Assembly (NCBI RefSeq): GCF_051014445.1
Contig: NW_027488369.1
Span: forward strand, 13,968,001-14,032,000
Direction of reading: 5' to 3'
From: Colletes latitarsis
Lineage: Eukaryota; Arthropoda; Insecta; Hymenoptera; Colletidae
DNA length: 64,000 bases
In this document: one piece after another, positions 21,501 through 36,829 of the stretch
How the letters are laid out: each line of letters starts with the position of its first letter
Numbering within the stretch: position 1 is the stretch's first letter
Position numbers and translations under genes: made by a program
The notes under the pieces: generated by a model
Seen by the model: only the letters and a program-made list of their open reading frames with translations
Databases searched by the model: none
What the model was told of the DNA's origin: nothing

Positions 21501-24059
21501 GCATATTTCTCATATCTCATGGCTAGATCCTGGGCTATTTCTGGATTGGATCACGTAGTAATGTGGTACCACACTGAAACAGTCGATTAAACCAGGTTTC
21601 TATCAATATTTTTGAGGATAACGCAAGTTAGGTCTGGGATAGGTCTGGGATTTGCCCTCATCAGGCTCATACTTTCGCGTTTTTCACATACTTGTTGAAC
21701 AGATCCTGGGTTTTTTCCGGTTTGGGTCACGTAGTAGTGTGGTACCACACTGAAACAATCGATTAAACCTGGTTTCGATCAATATTTTTGAGGATAACGC
21801 ATGTTAGGTCCAATGTAGGCCGGGGAATTTCACTCATCAGACTCATACTTTCGCATTCTTCACATACTTGTTCAACGGATCCTGGGTATTTCTGGTTTGG
21901 ATCACGTAGTAATGTGGGACCACACTGAAACAATCAACTAAACCTGGTCTTGATAAATATTTTAGAGGATAACGCATGTTAGGTCTGGGATAGGTCTGTG
22001 ATTTGCCTTCATCATACTCATACTTTCGCACACTTCACATACTCGTTGAACAGATCCTGGGTTATTTTCTGGTTTGGATCACATAGTAATGTGGTACCTC
22101 ACTGAAACAGTCGATTAAACCAGGTTTTGATCAATATTTTTGTGGATAACGCTTGTTAAGTCTAGGTTAGACCTGGGATTTTCACTCATCAGACTCATAC
22201 TTTCGCATTCTTCACATACTTGTTGAACGGATCCTGGGTTTTTTCTGGTTTGGATCACGTAGTAATGTGGTACCACACTGAAACAGTCGATTAAACCCGG
22301 TTTCGATCAATATTTTTGAGGATAACGCATGTTTGGTCTGGGTTAGGTCTAGGATTTGTCCTCGTCAGGCTCATACTTTCGCATATTTCTCATACTTCAT
22401 GGCTAGATCCTCGGCTATTTCTGGATTGGGTCACGTAGTAATGTGGTACCACACTGAAACAGTCGATTAAACCAGGTTTCGATCAATATTTTTGAGGATA
22501 ACGCAAGTTAGGTCTGGGATAGGACTGGGATTTGCCCTCATCAGGCTCATACTTTCGCGTTTTTCACACACTTGTTGAACAGATCCTGGGTTTTTCCCGG
22601 TTTGGGTCACGTAGTCGTGTGGTACCACACTGAAACAGTCGATTAAACCTGGTTTCGATCAATATTTTAGAGGATAACGCATGTTAGGTCTGGGTTAGGT
22701 CTAGGATTTGCCCCCATCAGGCTCATACTTTCGCATATTTCTCATACTTCATGGCTGGATCCTGGCCTATTTCTGGATTGGATCACGTAGTAATGTGGTA
22801 CCACACTGAAACATTCAATTAAACCTGGTCTTGATAAATATTTTAGAGGATAATGCATGTTAGGTCTCGGATAGGTCTGGGATTTGTCCTCATCAGACTC
22901 ATACTTTCGCACACTTCACATACTCGTTGAACAGATCCTGGGTCATTTTCTGGTTTGGATCACGTAGTGATGTGTTACCACACTGAAATAGTCGATTAAA
23001 CCTGGTTTCGATCAATATTTTTGAGGATAACGCATGTTTGGTCTGGGTTAGGTCTAGGATTTGCCCTCGTCAGGCTCATACTTTCGCATATTTCTCATAC
23101 TTCATGGCTAGATCCTGGGCTGTTTCTGGATTGTATCACGTAGTAGTGTGGTACCACACTGAAACAGTCGATTAAACCTGGTTTCGATCAATATTTTTGA
23201 GGATAACGCATGTTAGGTCTAGGTTAGGCCGGGGATTTTCACTCATCAGACTCATACTTTCGCATTCTTCACATACTTGTTGAACGGAACCTGGGTTTTT
23301 TCTGGCTTGGATCACGTAGTAATGTGGGACCACACTGAAACAACAATTAAACCTGGTCTTGATAAATATTTTAGAGGATAACGCATGTTAGGTCTGGGTT
23401 AGGTCTAGGATTTGCCCTCGTCAGGCTCATACTTTCGCATATTTCTCATATTTCATGGCTAGATCCTGGGCTATTTCTGGATTGGATCACGTAGTAATGT
23501 GGTAACACACTGAAACAGTCAATTAAACCTGGTTTCCATCAATATTTTAGAGGACAACGCATGTTAGGTCTAGGTTAGGCCTGGGATTTGCCCACACCAG
23601 GGTCATACTTTCGCAGTTTTAACATACATGTTGACCTGATCGAGGGTTTTTTCTGCTTTGGATCACGCAGTAAAGTGGTACCACACTGAAACAGTCCATA
23701 AAACCTGGTTTGGATCAATATTTTAGAGGATAACGCTTGTTAGGTCTAGGTTAGCCCTGGGACTTTCACTCATCAGACTCATACTTTCGCATTCTTCACA
23801 TACTTGTTGAACGGATACAGGGTTTTTTCTGGTTAGGTTCACGTAGTAATGTGGTACCACACTGAAACATTCAATTAAACCTGGTCATGATAAATATTTT
23901 AGAGGATAACTCATGTTAGGTTTGGGTTAGGTCTTGGATTTGCCCTCATCAGGCTCATACTTTCGCATATTTCTCATACTTCATGGCTAGACCCTGGGCT
24001 GTTTCTGGATTGTATCACGTAGTAATGTGGTACCACGCTGAAACAGTAAATTAAACCTG

Positions 24060-27000
24060 ATTTCGATCAATATTTTAGAGGATAACGCAAGTTAGGTCTG
24101 GGATAGGTCTGGGATTCGCCCTCATCAGGCTCATACTTTCGCATATTTCTCATACTTCATGGCTAGACCCTGGGCTGTTTCTGTATTGTATCACATAGTA
24201 ATGTGGTACCACACTGAAACAGTCGATTAAACCAGGTTTCGATCAATATTTTTGAGGATAACGCATGTTAGGTCTAGGTTAGGCCTGGGATTTTCACTCA
24301 TCAGACTCATACTTTCGCATTCTTCACATACTTGTTGAACGGATCCTGGGTTTTTTCTGGTTTGGATCACGTAGTAATGTCGGACCACACTGAAACAATC
24401 AATTAAACCTGGTCTTGATAAATATTTTAGAGGATAACGCAAGTTAGGTCTGGGTTAGGTCTAGGATTTGCCCTCGTCAGGGTCATACTTTCGCATATTT
24501 CTCATACTTCATGGCTAGATCCTGGGCTATTTCTGGACTAGATCACGTAGTATTGTGGTACCACACTGAAACAGTCAATTAAACCTGGTTTTGATCAATA
24601 TTTTAGAGAATAATTCATGTTAGGTCTAGGTTAGGTCTGGGATTTGCTCTCATCAGGCTCATTCTTTCGCATATTTCTCATACTTCATGGCTAGATCCTG
24701 GGCTATTTCTGGATTGGATCACATAGTAATGTGGTACCACACTGAAACAGTCAATTAAACCTGGTTTCGATCAATATTTTAGAGGATAACGAAAGTTAGG
24801 TCTGGGATAGGTCTGGGATTTGCCCTCATCAGGCTCATACTTTCGCGTTTCTCACATACTTGTTGAACAGATCCTGGGTTTTTTCCGGTTTGGGTCACGT
24901 AGTAGTGTGGTACCACACTGAAACAGTCAATTAAACCTGGTTTTGATCAATATTTTTGAGGATAACGCATGTTAGGTCTAGGCTAGGCCGGGGATTTTCA
25001 CTCATCAGACTCATACTTTCGCATTCTTCACATACTTGTTAAACGGATCCTGGGTTTTTTCTGGTTTGGATTACGTAGTAATGTGGGACCACACTGAAAC
25101 AATCAATTAAACCTGGTCATGATAAATATTTTAGAGGATAACGGATGTTAGGTCTGAGTTAGGTCTAGGATTTGCCCTCGTCAGACTCATACTTTCGCAT
25201 ATTTCTCATACTTCACGGCTAGATCCTGGGCTATTTCTGGATTGGATCACATAGTAATGTGGTACCACACTGAAACAGTCAATTAAACCTGGTTTCGATC
25301 AATATTTTTGAGGATAACGCATGTTAGGTCTAGGTTAGGCCTGGGATTTTCACTCATCAGACTCATACTTTCGCATTCTTCACATACTTGTTGAACGGAT
25401 CCTGTGTTTTTTCTGGTTTGGTTCACGTAGTAATGTGGTACCACACTGAAACATTCAATTAAACCTGGTCTTGATAAATATTTTAGAGGATAACGCATGT
25501 TAGGTTTGGGTTAGGTCTAGGATTTGTCCTCATCAGGCTCATACATTCGCATATTTCTCATACTTCATGGCTAGATCCTTGGCTGTTTCTGGATTGTATC
25601 ATGTAGTAATGTGGTATCACGCAGAAACAGTCAATTAAACCTGGTTTCGATCAATATTTTTGAGGATAACGCCGGTTATGTCTCGGGTAGGTCTGGGATT
25701 TGCCCTCATCAGGCTCATACTTTCGCGTTTCTCACATACTTGTTGAACAGATCCTGGGTTTTTTCCGGTTTGGGTCACGTAGTAGTGTGGTACCACACTG
25801 AAACAGTCAATTAAACCTGGTTTTGATCAATATTTTTGAGGATAACGCATGTTAGGTCTAGGCTAGGCCGGGGATTTTCACTCATCAGGCTCATACTTTC
25901 GCATATTTCTCATACTTCATGGCTAGACCCAGGGCTGTTTCTGGATTGTATCACGTAGTAATGTGGTACCACGCTGAAGCAGTAAATTAAACCTGATTTC
26001 GATCAATATTTTAGAGGATAACGCAAGTTAGGTCTGGGATAGGTCCGGGATTCGCCCTCATCAGGCTCATACTTTCGCATATTTCTCATACTTCATGGAT
26101 AGACCCTGGGCTGTTTCTGGCTTGTATCACGTAGTAATGTGGTACCACGCTGAAACAGTCAATTAAACCTGGTTTCGATCAATATTTTAGAGGATAACGC
26201 ATGTTAGGTCTGGGATAGGTCTAGGATTTGCCCTCATCAGACTCATACTTTCGCACACTTCACATACTCGTTGAACAGATCCTGGGTTATTTTCTGGTTT
26301 GGATCACATAGTAATGTGGTACCACACTGAAACAGTCGATTAAACCAGGTTTCGATCAATATTTTTGAGGATAACGCATGTTAGGTCTAGGTTAGGCCTG
26401 GGATTTTCACTCATCAGACTCATACTTTCGCATTCTTCACATACTTGTTGAACGGATCCTGGGTTTTTTCTGGTTCGGATCACGTAGTAATGTCGGACCA
26501 CACTGAAACAATCAATTAAACCTGGTCTTGATAAATATTTTAGAGGATAACGCAAGTTAGGTCTGGGTTAGGTCTAGGATTTGCCCTCGTCAGGGTCATA
26601 CTTTCGCATATTTCTCATACTTCATGGCTAGATCCTGGGCTATTTCTGGACTAGATCACGTAGTAATGTGGTACCACACTGAAACAGTCAATTAAACCTG
26701 GTTTTGATCAATATTTTAGAGAATAATTCATGTTAGGTCTAGGTTAGGTCTGGGATTTGCTCTCATCAGGCTCATTCTTTCGCATATTTCTCATACTTCA
26801 TGGCTAGATCCTGGGCTATTTCTGGTTTGGATTACGTAGTAATGTGGGACCACACTGAAACAATCAATTAAACCTGGTCATGATAAATATTTTAGAGGAT
26901 AACGCATGTTAGGTCTGAGTTAGGTCTAGGATTTGCCCTCGTCAGACTCATACTTTCGCATATTTCTCATACTTCACGGCTAGATCCTGGGCTATTTCTG

Positions 27001-27415
27001 GATTGGATCACATAGTAATGTGGTACCACACTGAAACAGTCAATTAAACCTGGTTTCGATCAATATTTTTGAGGATAACGCATGTTAGGTCTAGGTTAGG
27101 CCTGGGATTTTCACTCATCAGACTCATACTTTCGCATTCTTCACATACTTGTTGAACGGATCCTGGGTTTTTTCTGGTTTGGTTCACGTAGTAATGTGGT
27201 ACCACACTGAAACATTCAATTAAACCTGGTCTTGATAAATATTTTAGAGGATAACGCATGTTAGGTTTGGGTTAGGTCTAGGATTTGTCCTCATCAGGCT
27301 CATACATTCGCATATTTCTCATACTTCATGGCTAGATCCTTGGCTGTTTCTGGATTGTATCATGTAGTAATGTGGTACCACGCAGAAACAGTCAATTAAA
27401 CCTGGTTTCGATCAA
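24060..27415. repeat. Duplicated blocks within the 176-bp array (offsets 2113 and 1761 bp)
   Basis: A block at about 24.2-24.8 kb recurs 2113 bp (12 monomers) later at 26.3-26.9 kb; the rare word GGACTAGATCACG is at about 24535 and 26648. A block at about 25.06-25.65 kb recurs 1761 bp (10 monomers) later at 26.82-27.41 kb, including GGATTACGTAG and CATGATAAATATT. The later segment is therefore a mosaic of two earlier ones. Edges are approximate. Confidence 0.75.
24444..24465 (+). repeat. Representative telomere-like 11-bp dimer in the 176-bp monomer
   Basis: TTAGGTCTGGG (24444-24454) is followed without a gap by TTAGGTCTAGG (24455-24465), differing at one position. This is the form closest to two intact TTAGG-bearing repeats and is common in monomers whose middle reads CATATTTCTCATACTTCATGG. 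Other monomers have TTAGGTCTAGG then TTAGGCCTGGG. Confidence 0.85.
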
Positions 27416-30400
27416 TATTTCTGAGGATAACGCATGTTAGGTCTAGGTTAGGCCTGGGATTTTCACTCATCAGACTCATACTTTCGCATTCTTCACATAC
27501 TTCTTAAACGGATCCTGGGTTTTTTCTGGTTTGGATCACGTAGTAATGTGGGACCACACTGAAACAATCAATTAAACCTGGTCATGATAAATATTTTAGA
27601 GGATAACGCATGTTAGGTCTGAGTTAGGTCTAGGATTTGCCCTCGTCAGACTCATACTTTCGCATATTTCTCATACTTCACGGCTAGATCCTGGGCTATT
27701 TCTGGATTGCATCACGTAGTAATCAAGTACAACACTGAAACAGTCAATTAAACCTGGTTTCCATCAATATTTTAGAGGACAACGCATGTTAGGTCTAGGT
27801 AAGGCCTGGGATTTGCCCTCATCAGGGTCATACTTTCGCAGTTTTAACATACATGTTGACCTGATCGAGGATTCTTAATGCTTTGGATCACGTAGTAAAG
27901 TGGTACCACACTGAAACAGTCCATTAAACCTGGTTTGGATCAATATTTTAGAGGATAACGCATGTTAGGTCTGGGTTAGACCTGGGATTTTCACTCATCA
28001 GACTCATACTTTCGCATTCTTCACATACTTGTTGAACGGATCCTGGGTTTTTTCTGGTTTGGTTCACGTAGTAATGTGGTACCACACTGAAACATTCAAT
28101 TAAACCTGGTCTTGATAAATATTTTAGAGGATAACGCATGTTAGGTTTGGGTTAGGTCTAGGATTTGTCCCCATCAGGCTCATACATTCGCATATTTCTC
28201 ATACTTCATGGCTAGATCCTTGGCTGTTTCTGGATTGTATCACGTAGTAATGTGGTACCACGCTGAAACAGTCAATTAAACCTGGTTTCGATCAATATTT
28301 TTGAGGATAACGCAAGTTAGGTCTGGGATAGGTCAGGGATTTGACCTCATCAGACTCATACTTTCGCACACTTCACATACTCGTTGAACAGATCCTGGGT
28401 TATTTTCTGGTTTGGATCTAATAGTAATGTGGTACCACACTGAAACAATAGATTAAACCAGGTTTCGATCAATATTTTAGAGAATAATTCATGTTAGGTC
28501 TAGGTTAGGCCTGGGATCTTCACTCATCAGACTCATACTTTCGCATTCTTCACATACTTGTTGAATGGATCCTGGGTTTTTTCTGGTTTGGATCACGTAG
28601 TAATGTGGGACCACACTGAAACAGTCAATTAAACCTGGTTTCGATCAATATTTTAGAGAATAATTCATGTTAGGTCTAGGTTAGGTCTGGGATTTGCTAT
28701 CATCAGGCCCATTCTTTCGCATGTTTCTCATACTTGATGGCTAGATCCTGGGTTTTTTCTGGTTTGGATCACGTAGTAATGTGGGACCACACTGAAACAG
28801 TCAATTAAACCTGGTTTGGATCAATATCTCAGAGGACAACGCAAGTTAGGTCTGGGATAGGTCTGGGATTTGCCCTCATCAGGGTCATACTTTCGCAGTT
28901 TTAACATACATGTTGACCTGATCGAGTGTTTTTTCTGCTTTGGATCACGTAGTAAAGTGGTACCCCACTGAAACAGTCCATTAAACCTGGTTTGGATCAA
29001 TATTTTAGAGGATAACGCATGTTAGGTCTAGGTTATGTCTGGGATTCTCACTCATCAGACTCATACTTTCGCATTCTTCACATACTTGTTGAACGGATCC
29101 TGGGTTTTTTCTGGTTTGGATTACGTAGTAATGTGGGACCACACCGAAACAATCAATTAAACCTGGTCTTGATAACTATTTTAGAGGATAACGCATGTCA
29201 GGTCTGGGATAAGTCTGGGATTTGACCTCATCAGGGTCATACTTTCGCAGTTTTAACATGCATGTTGACCTGATCGAGGGTTTTTTCTGCTTTGGATCAC
29301 GTGGTAAAGTGGTACGACAACTAAAACAGTCAATTAAACCTGGTTTCGATCATTATTTTAGACGATAACGCAAGTTAGGTCTGGGATAGGTCTGGGATTA
29401 GCCCTCATCAGACTCATACTTTCGCATTCTTCACATACTTGTTGAACGGATCCTGGGTTTTTTCTGGTTTGGATCACGTAGTAATGTGGGACCACACTGA
29501 AACAATCAATTAAACCTGGTTATGATAAATATTTTAGAGGATAACGCATGTCAGGTCTGGGTAAGGTCTAGGATTTGCCCTCGTCAGGCTCATACTTTCG
29601 CATATTTCTCATACTTCATGGCTAGATCCTGGGCTATTTCTGGATTGGATCACGTAGTAATGTGGTACCACACTGAAACAGTCAATTAAACCTGGTTTTG
29701 ATCAATATTTTAGAGAATAATGTATGTTATGTCTAGGTTAGGTCTGGGATTTGCTCTCATCAGGCTCATTCTTTCGCATATTTCTCATACTTGATGGCTA
29801 GATCCTGGGCTTTTTCTGGATCGCATCACGTGGTAATGAAGTACAACACTGAAACAGTCAATTTAACCTGGTTTCCATCAATATTTTAGAGGATAACGCA
29901 TGTTAGGTCTGGGATAGGTCTGGGATTTGCCCTCATCATACTCATACTTTCGCACACTTCACATACTCGTTGAACAGATCCTGGGTTATTTTCTGGTTTG
30001 GATCTAATAGTAATGTGGTACCACACTGAAACAATAGATTAAACCAGGTTTCGATCAATATTTTAGAGAATAATTCATGTTAGGTCTAGGTTAGGCCTGG
30101 GATCTTCACTCATCAGACTCATACTTTCGCATTCTTCACATACTTGTTGAATGGATCCTGGGTTTTTTCTGGTTTGGATCACGTAGTAATGTGGGACCAC
30201 ACTGAAACAGTCAATTAAACCTGGTTTCGATCAATATTTTAGAGAATAATTCATGTTAGGTCAAGGTTAGGTCTGGGATTTGCTCTCATCAGGCTCATAC
30301 TTTCGCATATTTCTAATACTTCATGGCTAGATCCCGGGCTCTTTCTGGATTGGATCAAGTATTAATGTAGTACCACACTGAAACATTCAATGAAACCTGG

Positions 30401-31829
30401 TCTGGATAAATATTTTAGAGGATAACGCATCTTAGGTCTGTGTTAGGTCTAAGATTTGCTCTCATCAGGCTCATTCTTTCGCATATCTCTCATACTTGAT
30501 GGCTAGATCCTGGGCTTTTTCTGGATTGCATCACGTAGTAATGAAGTACCACACTGAAACAGTCAATTAAACCTGGTTGCGAATAATATTTTAGAGGATA
30601 ACGCTGGTTATGACTGGGATAGCTGTGGTATTTGCAATCATCTGGCTCATACTTTCGCATTCTTCACATACTTGTTGAACGGATCCTGGGTTTTTTCTGG
30701 TTTGGATCACGTAGTAGTGTGGTACCACACCGAAACTGTCCATTAAACCTGGTTTCGATCAATATTTTTGAGGATAACGCATGTTTGGTCTAGGTTAGGC
30801 CGAGGATTTTCACTCATCAGACTCATACTTTCGCATTCTTCACATACTTGTTGAACGTATCCTGGGGTTTTACTGGATTGGATCACGTAGTAATGTGGTA
30901 CCACACTGAAACAGTCAATTAAACTTGGTTTCGATCAATATTTTAGAGAATAATTCATGTTAGGTCTAGGTTAGGTCTGGGATTTGCACTCATCAGACTC
31001 ATTCTTTCGCATATTTCTCATACTTGATGGCTAGATCCTGGGCTTTTTCTGGATTGCATCACGTAGTAATGAAGTACAACACTGAAACAGCCAATTAAAC
31101 CTGGTTTCCATCAATATCTTAGAGGACAACGCAAGTTAGGTCTAGGTTAGGCCTGGGATTTGCCCTCATCAGGCTCATACTTTCGCGTTTTTCACATACT
31201 CGTTGAACAGATCCTGGGTTATTTTCTGGTTTGGATCGCATAGTAATGTGGTACCACAATGAAACAGTCGATTAAACCTGGTCTTGATAAATATTTTAGA
31301 GGATAACGCATGTTAGGTCCGGGTTAGGTCTAGGATTTGCCCTCATCAGGCTCATACTTTCGCATATTTCTCATACTTCATGGCTGGATCCTGGGCTATT
31401 TCTGGATTGGATCACGTAGTAATGTGGTACCACACTGAAACAGTCGATTAAACCAGGTTTCGATCAATATTTTTGAGGATAACGCATGTCAGGTCTAGGT
31501 TAGGCCTGGGATTTTCACTCATCAGACTCATACTTTCGCACACTTCACATACTCGTTGAACAGATCCTGGGTTATTTTCTGGTTTGGATCACATAGTAAT
31601 GTGGTACCACACAGAAACAGTCGATTAAAGCAGGTTTCGATCAATATTTTTGAGGATAACGCATGTTTGGTCTAGGTTAGGCCTGGGATTTTCACTCATC
31701 AGACTCATACTTCACATACTCGTTGAACAGATCCTGGGTTATTTTCTGGTTTGGATCACATAGTAATGTGGTACCACACTGAAAGAGTCGATTAAACCAG
31801 GTTTCGATCAATATTTTAGAGGATAACGC

Positions 31830-34800
31830 AAGTTAGGTCTGGGATAGGTCTGGGATTTGACCTCATCAGACTCATACTTTCGCGTTTTTCACGTACTTGT
31901 TGAACAGATCCTGGGTTTTTTCTGGTTTGGATCACGTAGTAGTGTGGAACCACACTGAAACAGTCCATTACACCTGCTTGCGATCAATATTTTAGAGGAT
32001 AACGCATGTTAGGACTGGGTTAGGTCTAGGATTTGCCCTCATCAGGCTCATACTTTCGCATATTTCTCAAACTTGATGGCTAGATCCTGGGCATTTTCTG
32101 GATTACATAACGTAGTAATGTGGTACCACACTGAAACATTCAATTAAACCTGGTCTTGATAAATATCTTAGAGGATAACGCACGTTAGGTCTGGGTTAGG
32201 TCTAGGATTTGCCCTCATCAGGCTCATACTTTCGCATATTTCTCATACTTCATGGCTAGATCCTGGGCTTTTTCTGGATTGCATCACGTAGTAATGAAGT
32301 ACAACACTGAACCCGTCAATCAAACCTGGTTTCCATCAATATCTTAGAGGACAACGCAAGTTAAGTCTGGGATTGGTCTGGGATTTGACCTCATCAGACT
32401 CATACTTTCGCACACTTCACATACGCGTTGAACTGATCCTGGGTTTTTTCTGGTTTGTCTCACGTAGTAGTGTGGTACCACACTGAAACAGTCCATTAAA
32501 CCTGGTTTGCATCAATATTTTAGAGGATAACGCATGTTAGGTATAGGTTAGCCCAGGGATTTTCACTCATCAGACTAATACTTTCGCATTCTTCACATAC
32601 TTGTTGAACTGATCCTGGGTTTTTTCTGGTTTGGATCACGTAGTAATGTGGTACCACACTGAAACAGTCGATTAAACCTGGTTTCGATCAATATTTTAGA
32701 GGATAACGCAAGTTAGGTCTGGGATAGGTCTGGGATTTGACCTCATCAGACTCATACTTTCGCACACGTCACATACTCGTTGAACAGATCCTGGGTTATT
32801 TTCTGGATTGCATCACGTAGTAATGAAGTACAACACTGAAACAGTCAATTAAACCTGGTTTCCATCAATATTTTAGAGGACATCGCATGTTAGGTCTTGG
32901 TTAGGCCTGGGATTTGCACTCATCAGGGTCATACTTTCGCAGTTTTAACATACATGTTGACCTGATCGAGGGTTTTTTCTGCTTTGGATCACGTAGTAAA
33001 GTGGTACCACACTGAAACAGTCCATTAAACATGGTTTGGATCAATATTTTAGAGGATAACGCATGTTAGGTCTAGGTTAGCCCTGGGATTTTCACTGATC
33101 AGACTCATACTTTCGCATTCTTCGCATACTTGTTGAACGGATCCTGGGTATTTTCTGGTTTGGTTCACGTAGTAATGTGGTACCACACTGAAACATTCAA
33201 TTAAACCTGATCTTGATAAATATTTTAGAGGATAACGCATGTTAGGTCTGGGTTAGGTCTAAGATTTGCCCCCATCAGGCTCATACTTTCGCATATTTCC
33301 CATACTTCATGGCTAGATCCTGGGCTGTTTCTGGATAGTATCACGTAGTAATGTGGTACCACGCTGAAACAGTCAATTAAACCTGGTTTCGATCAATATT
33401 TTAGAGGATAACGCAAGTTAGGTCTGGCATAGGTCTGGGATTCGCCCTAATCAGGCTCATACTTTCGCGTTTTTCACATACTTGTTGAACTGATCCTGGG
33501 CTTTTTCTGGTTTGGATCACGTAGTAATGTGGTACCACACTGAAACAGTCAATTAAACCTGGTTTCGATCAATATTTTAGAGAATAATTCATGTTAGGTC
33601 TAGGTTAGGTCTGGGATTTGCTCTCATCAGGCTCATACTTTCGCACACTTCACATACTCGTTTGACAGATCCTGGGTTATTTTCTGGTTTGGATCACGTA
33701 GTAAAGTGGTACCACACTGAAACAGTCCACTAAACCTGGTTTGGATCAATATTTTAGGGGATAATGCATGTTAGGTCTAGGTTAGCCCTGAAATTTTCAC
33801 TCATCAGACTCATACTTTCGCATTCTTCAGATACTTGTTGAACAGATCCTGGGTTTTTTCTGGTATGGATCACGTAGTAATGTGGCACCACACTGAAACA
33901 TTCAGTTAAACCTGGTCTTGATAAATATTTTTGAGGATAACGCATGTTAGGTCTGGGTTAGGTCTAGGATTTGCCATCATCAGGCTCATACTTTCGCATA
34001 TTTCTCATACCTCATGGCTAGATCCTGGGCTATTTCTGGATTGGATCACGTAGTAATGTGGTACCACACTGAAACAGTCAATTAAACCTGGTTTCGATCA
34101 ATATTTTAGAGGATAACGCATGTTAGGTCTAGGTTAGGCCTGGGATTTTCACTCATCAGACTCATACTTTCGCATTCTTCACATACTTGTTGAACGGATC
34201 CTGGGTTTTTTCTGGTTTGGATCACGTAGTAGTGTGGTACCACACCGAAACTGTCCATTAAACCTGGTTTCGATCAATATTTTTGAGGATAACGCATGTT
34301 AGATCTAGGTTAGGCCGAGGATTTTCACTCATCAGACTCATACTTTCGCATTCTTCACATACTTGTTGAACGTATCCTGGGGTTTTACTGGATTGGATCA
34401 CGTAGTAATGTGGAACCACACTGAAACAGTCAATTAAACTTGGTTTCGATCAATATTTTAGAGAATAATTCATGTTAGGTCTAGGTTAGGTCTGGGATTT
34501 GCACTCATCAGACTCATTCTTTCGCATATTTCTCATACTTGATGGCTAGATCCTGGGCTTTTTCTGGATTGCATCACGCAGTAATGAAGTACAACACTGA
34601 AACAGTCAATTAAACCTGGTTTCCATCAATATCTTAGAGGACAACGCAAGTTAGGTCTGGGAAAGGTCTGGGATTTGCCCTGATCAGACTCTTACGTTCG
34701 CATTCTTCACATACTTGTTGAATGGATCCTGGGTTTTTTCTGGTATGGATCACGTAGTAATGTGGTACCACACTGAAACATTCAAATAAACCTGGTCTTG

Positions 34801-35530
34801 ATAAATATTTTAAAGGATAACGCATGTTGGGTTTTGGTTAGGTCTAGGATTTGCCCACATCAGGCTCATACTTTCGCATATTTCTCATACTTCATGGCTA
34901 GATCCTGGGCTGTTTCCGGATTGTATCACGTAGTAATGTGGTACCACGCTGAAACAGTCAATTAAACCTTGTTTCGATCAATATTTTGGAGGATAACGCA
35001 AGTTAGGTCTGGGATAGGTCTGGGATTCGCCCTCATCAGGCTCATACTTTCGCACACTTCACATACTCGTTTAACAGATCCTGGGTTTTTTCTGGTTTGG
35101 TTCACGTAGTAATGTGGTACCACACTGAAACATTCATTTAACCTGGTCTTGATCAATATTTTAGAGGATAACGCATGTTAGGTTTGGGTTAGGTCTAGGA
35201 TTTGCCCTCATCAGGCTCATACTTTCGCATATTTCTCATACTTGATGGCTAGATCCTGGGCTTTTTCTGGATTGCATCACCTAGTAATGAAGTACAACGC
35301 TGAAACAGTCAATTAAACCTGGTTTCGATCAATATTTTAGAGGATAACGCAAGTTAGGTCTGGCATAGGTCTGGGATTCGCCCTAATCAGGCTCATACTT
35401 TCGCGTTTTTCACATACTTGTTGAACTGATCCTGGGCTTTTTCTGGTTTGGATCACGTAGTAATGTGGTACCACACTGAAACAGTCAATTAAACCTGGTT
35501 TCGATCAATATTTTAGAGAATAATTCATGT
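31830..35530. repeat. 3.7-kb block of 176-bp monomers duplicated at about 42.05-45.92 kb (first copy)
   Basis: The offset is 10215 bp up to about 32.4 kb (TTTTCACGTA at 31886 and 42101; GAACCCGTCAATC at about 32309 and 42524) and 10391 bp after it (CTGGTTTGTCTCACG at 32450 and 42841; CCGAAACTG at 34246 and 44637). The difference is exactly one 176-bp monomer, present as an extra copy in the second block (CTGGTTTGTCTC at both 42665 and 42841). Similarity stops near 35.53 kb. Confidence 0.83.
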
Positions 35531-36829
35531 TAGGTCAAGGTTAGGTCTGGGATTTGCTCTCATCAGGCTCATACTTTCGCATATTTCTAATACTTCATGG
35601 CTAGATCCTGGGCTCTTTCTGGATTGGATCAAGTATTAATGTAGTACCACACTGAAACATTCAATGAAACCTGGTCTGGATAAATATTTTAGAGGATAAC
35701 GCATCTTAGGTCTGTGTTAGGTCTAAGATTTGCTCTCATCAGGCTCATTCTTTCGCATATCTCTCATACTTGATGGCTAGATCCTGGGCTTTTTCTGGAT
35801 TGCATCACGTAGTAATGAAGTACCACACTGAAACAGTCAATTAAACCTGGTTGCGAATAATATTTTAGAGGATAACGCTGGTTATGACTGGGATAGCTGT
35901 GGTATTAGCAATCATCTGGCTCATACTTTCGCATTTTTCGCATACTTGTTTAACAGATCCTGGGTTTTTTCTGGTTTGGTTCACGTAGTAATGTGGTACC
36001 ACACTGAAACATTCAATTAAACCTGGTCTTGATCAATATTTTAGAGGATAACGCATGTTAGGTTTGGGTTACGTCTAGGATTTGCCCTCATCAGGCTCAT
36101 ACCTTCGCATATTTCTCATACTTCATGGCTAGATCCTGGGCTATTTCTGGATTGGATCACGTAGTAATGTGGTACCACACTGAAACATTCAATGAAACCT
36201 GGTCTGGATAAATATTTTAGAGGATAACGCATCTTAGGTCTGTGTTCGGTCTAAGATTTGCTCTCATCAGGCTCATTCTTTCGCATATCTCTCATACTTG
36301 ATGGCTAGATCCTGGGCTTTTTCTGGATTGCATCACGTAGTAATGAAGTACAACACTGAAACAGTCAATTAAACCTGGTTTCGATCAATATTTTAGAGAA
36401 TAATTCATGTTAGGTCTAGGTTAGGCCTGGGATTTGCCCTCATCGGGGTCATACTTTCGCAGTTCTAACATACATGTTGACCTGATCGAGGGTTTTTTCT
36501 GCTTTGGATCACGTAGTAAAGTGGTACCACACTGAAACAGTCCACTAAACCTGGTTTGGATCAATATTTTAGAGGATAATGCATGTTAGGTCTAGGTTAG
36601 CCCTGAAATTTTCACTCATCAGACTCATACTTTCGCATTCTTCAGATACTTGTTGAACAGATCCTGGGTTTTTTCTGGTATGGATCACGTAGTAATGTGG
36701 TACCACACTGAAACATTCAGTTAAACCTGGTCTTGATAAATATTTTTGTGGATAACGCATGTTAGGTCTGGGTTAGGTCTAGGATTTGCCCTCATCAGGC
36801 TCATACTTTCGCATATTTCTCATACCTCA

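Noticed and set aside
25611..29225. Forward-strand ORFs of 67-68 codons in the 176-bp array (25611-25814, 29019-29225)
   Set aside because: Chance open frames across one monomer boundary, each in a single place and disrupted in sister monomers.
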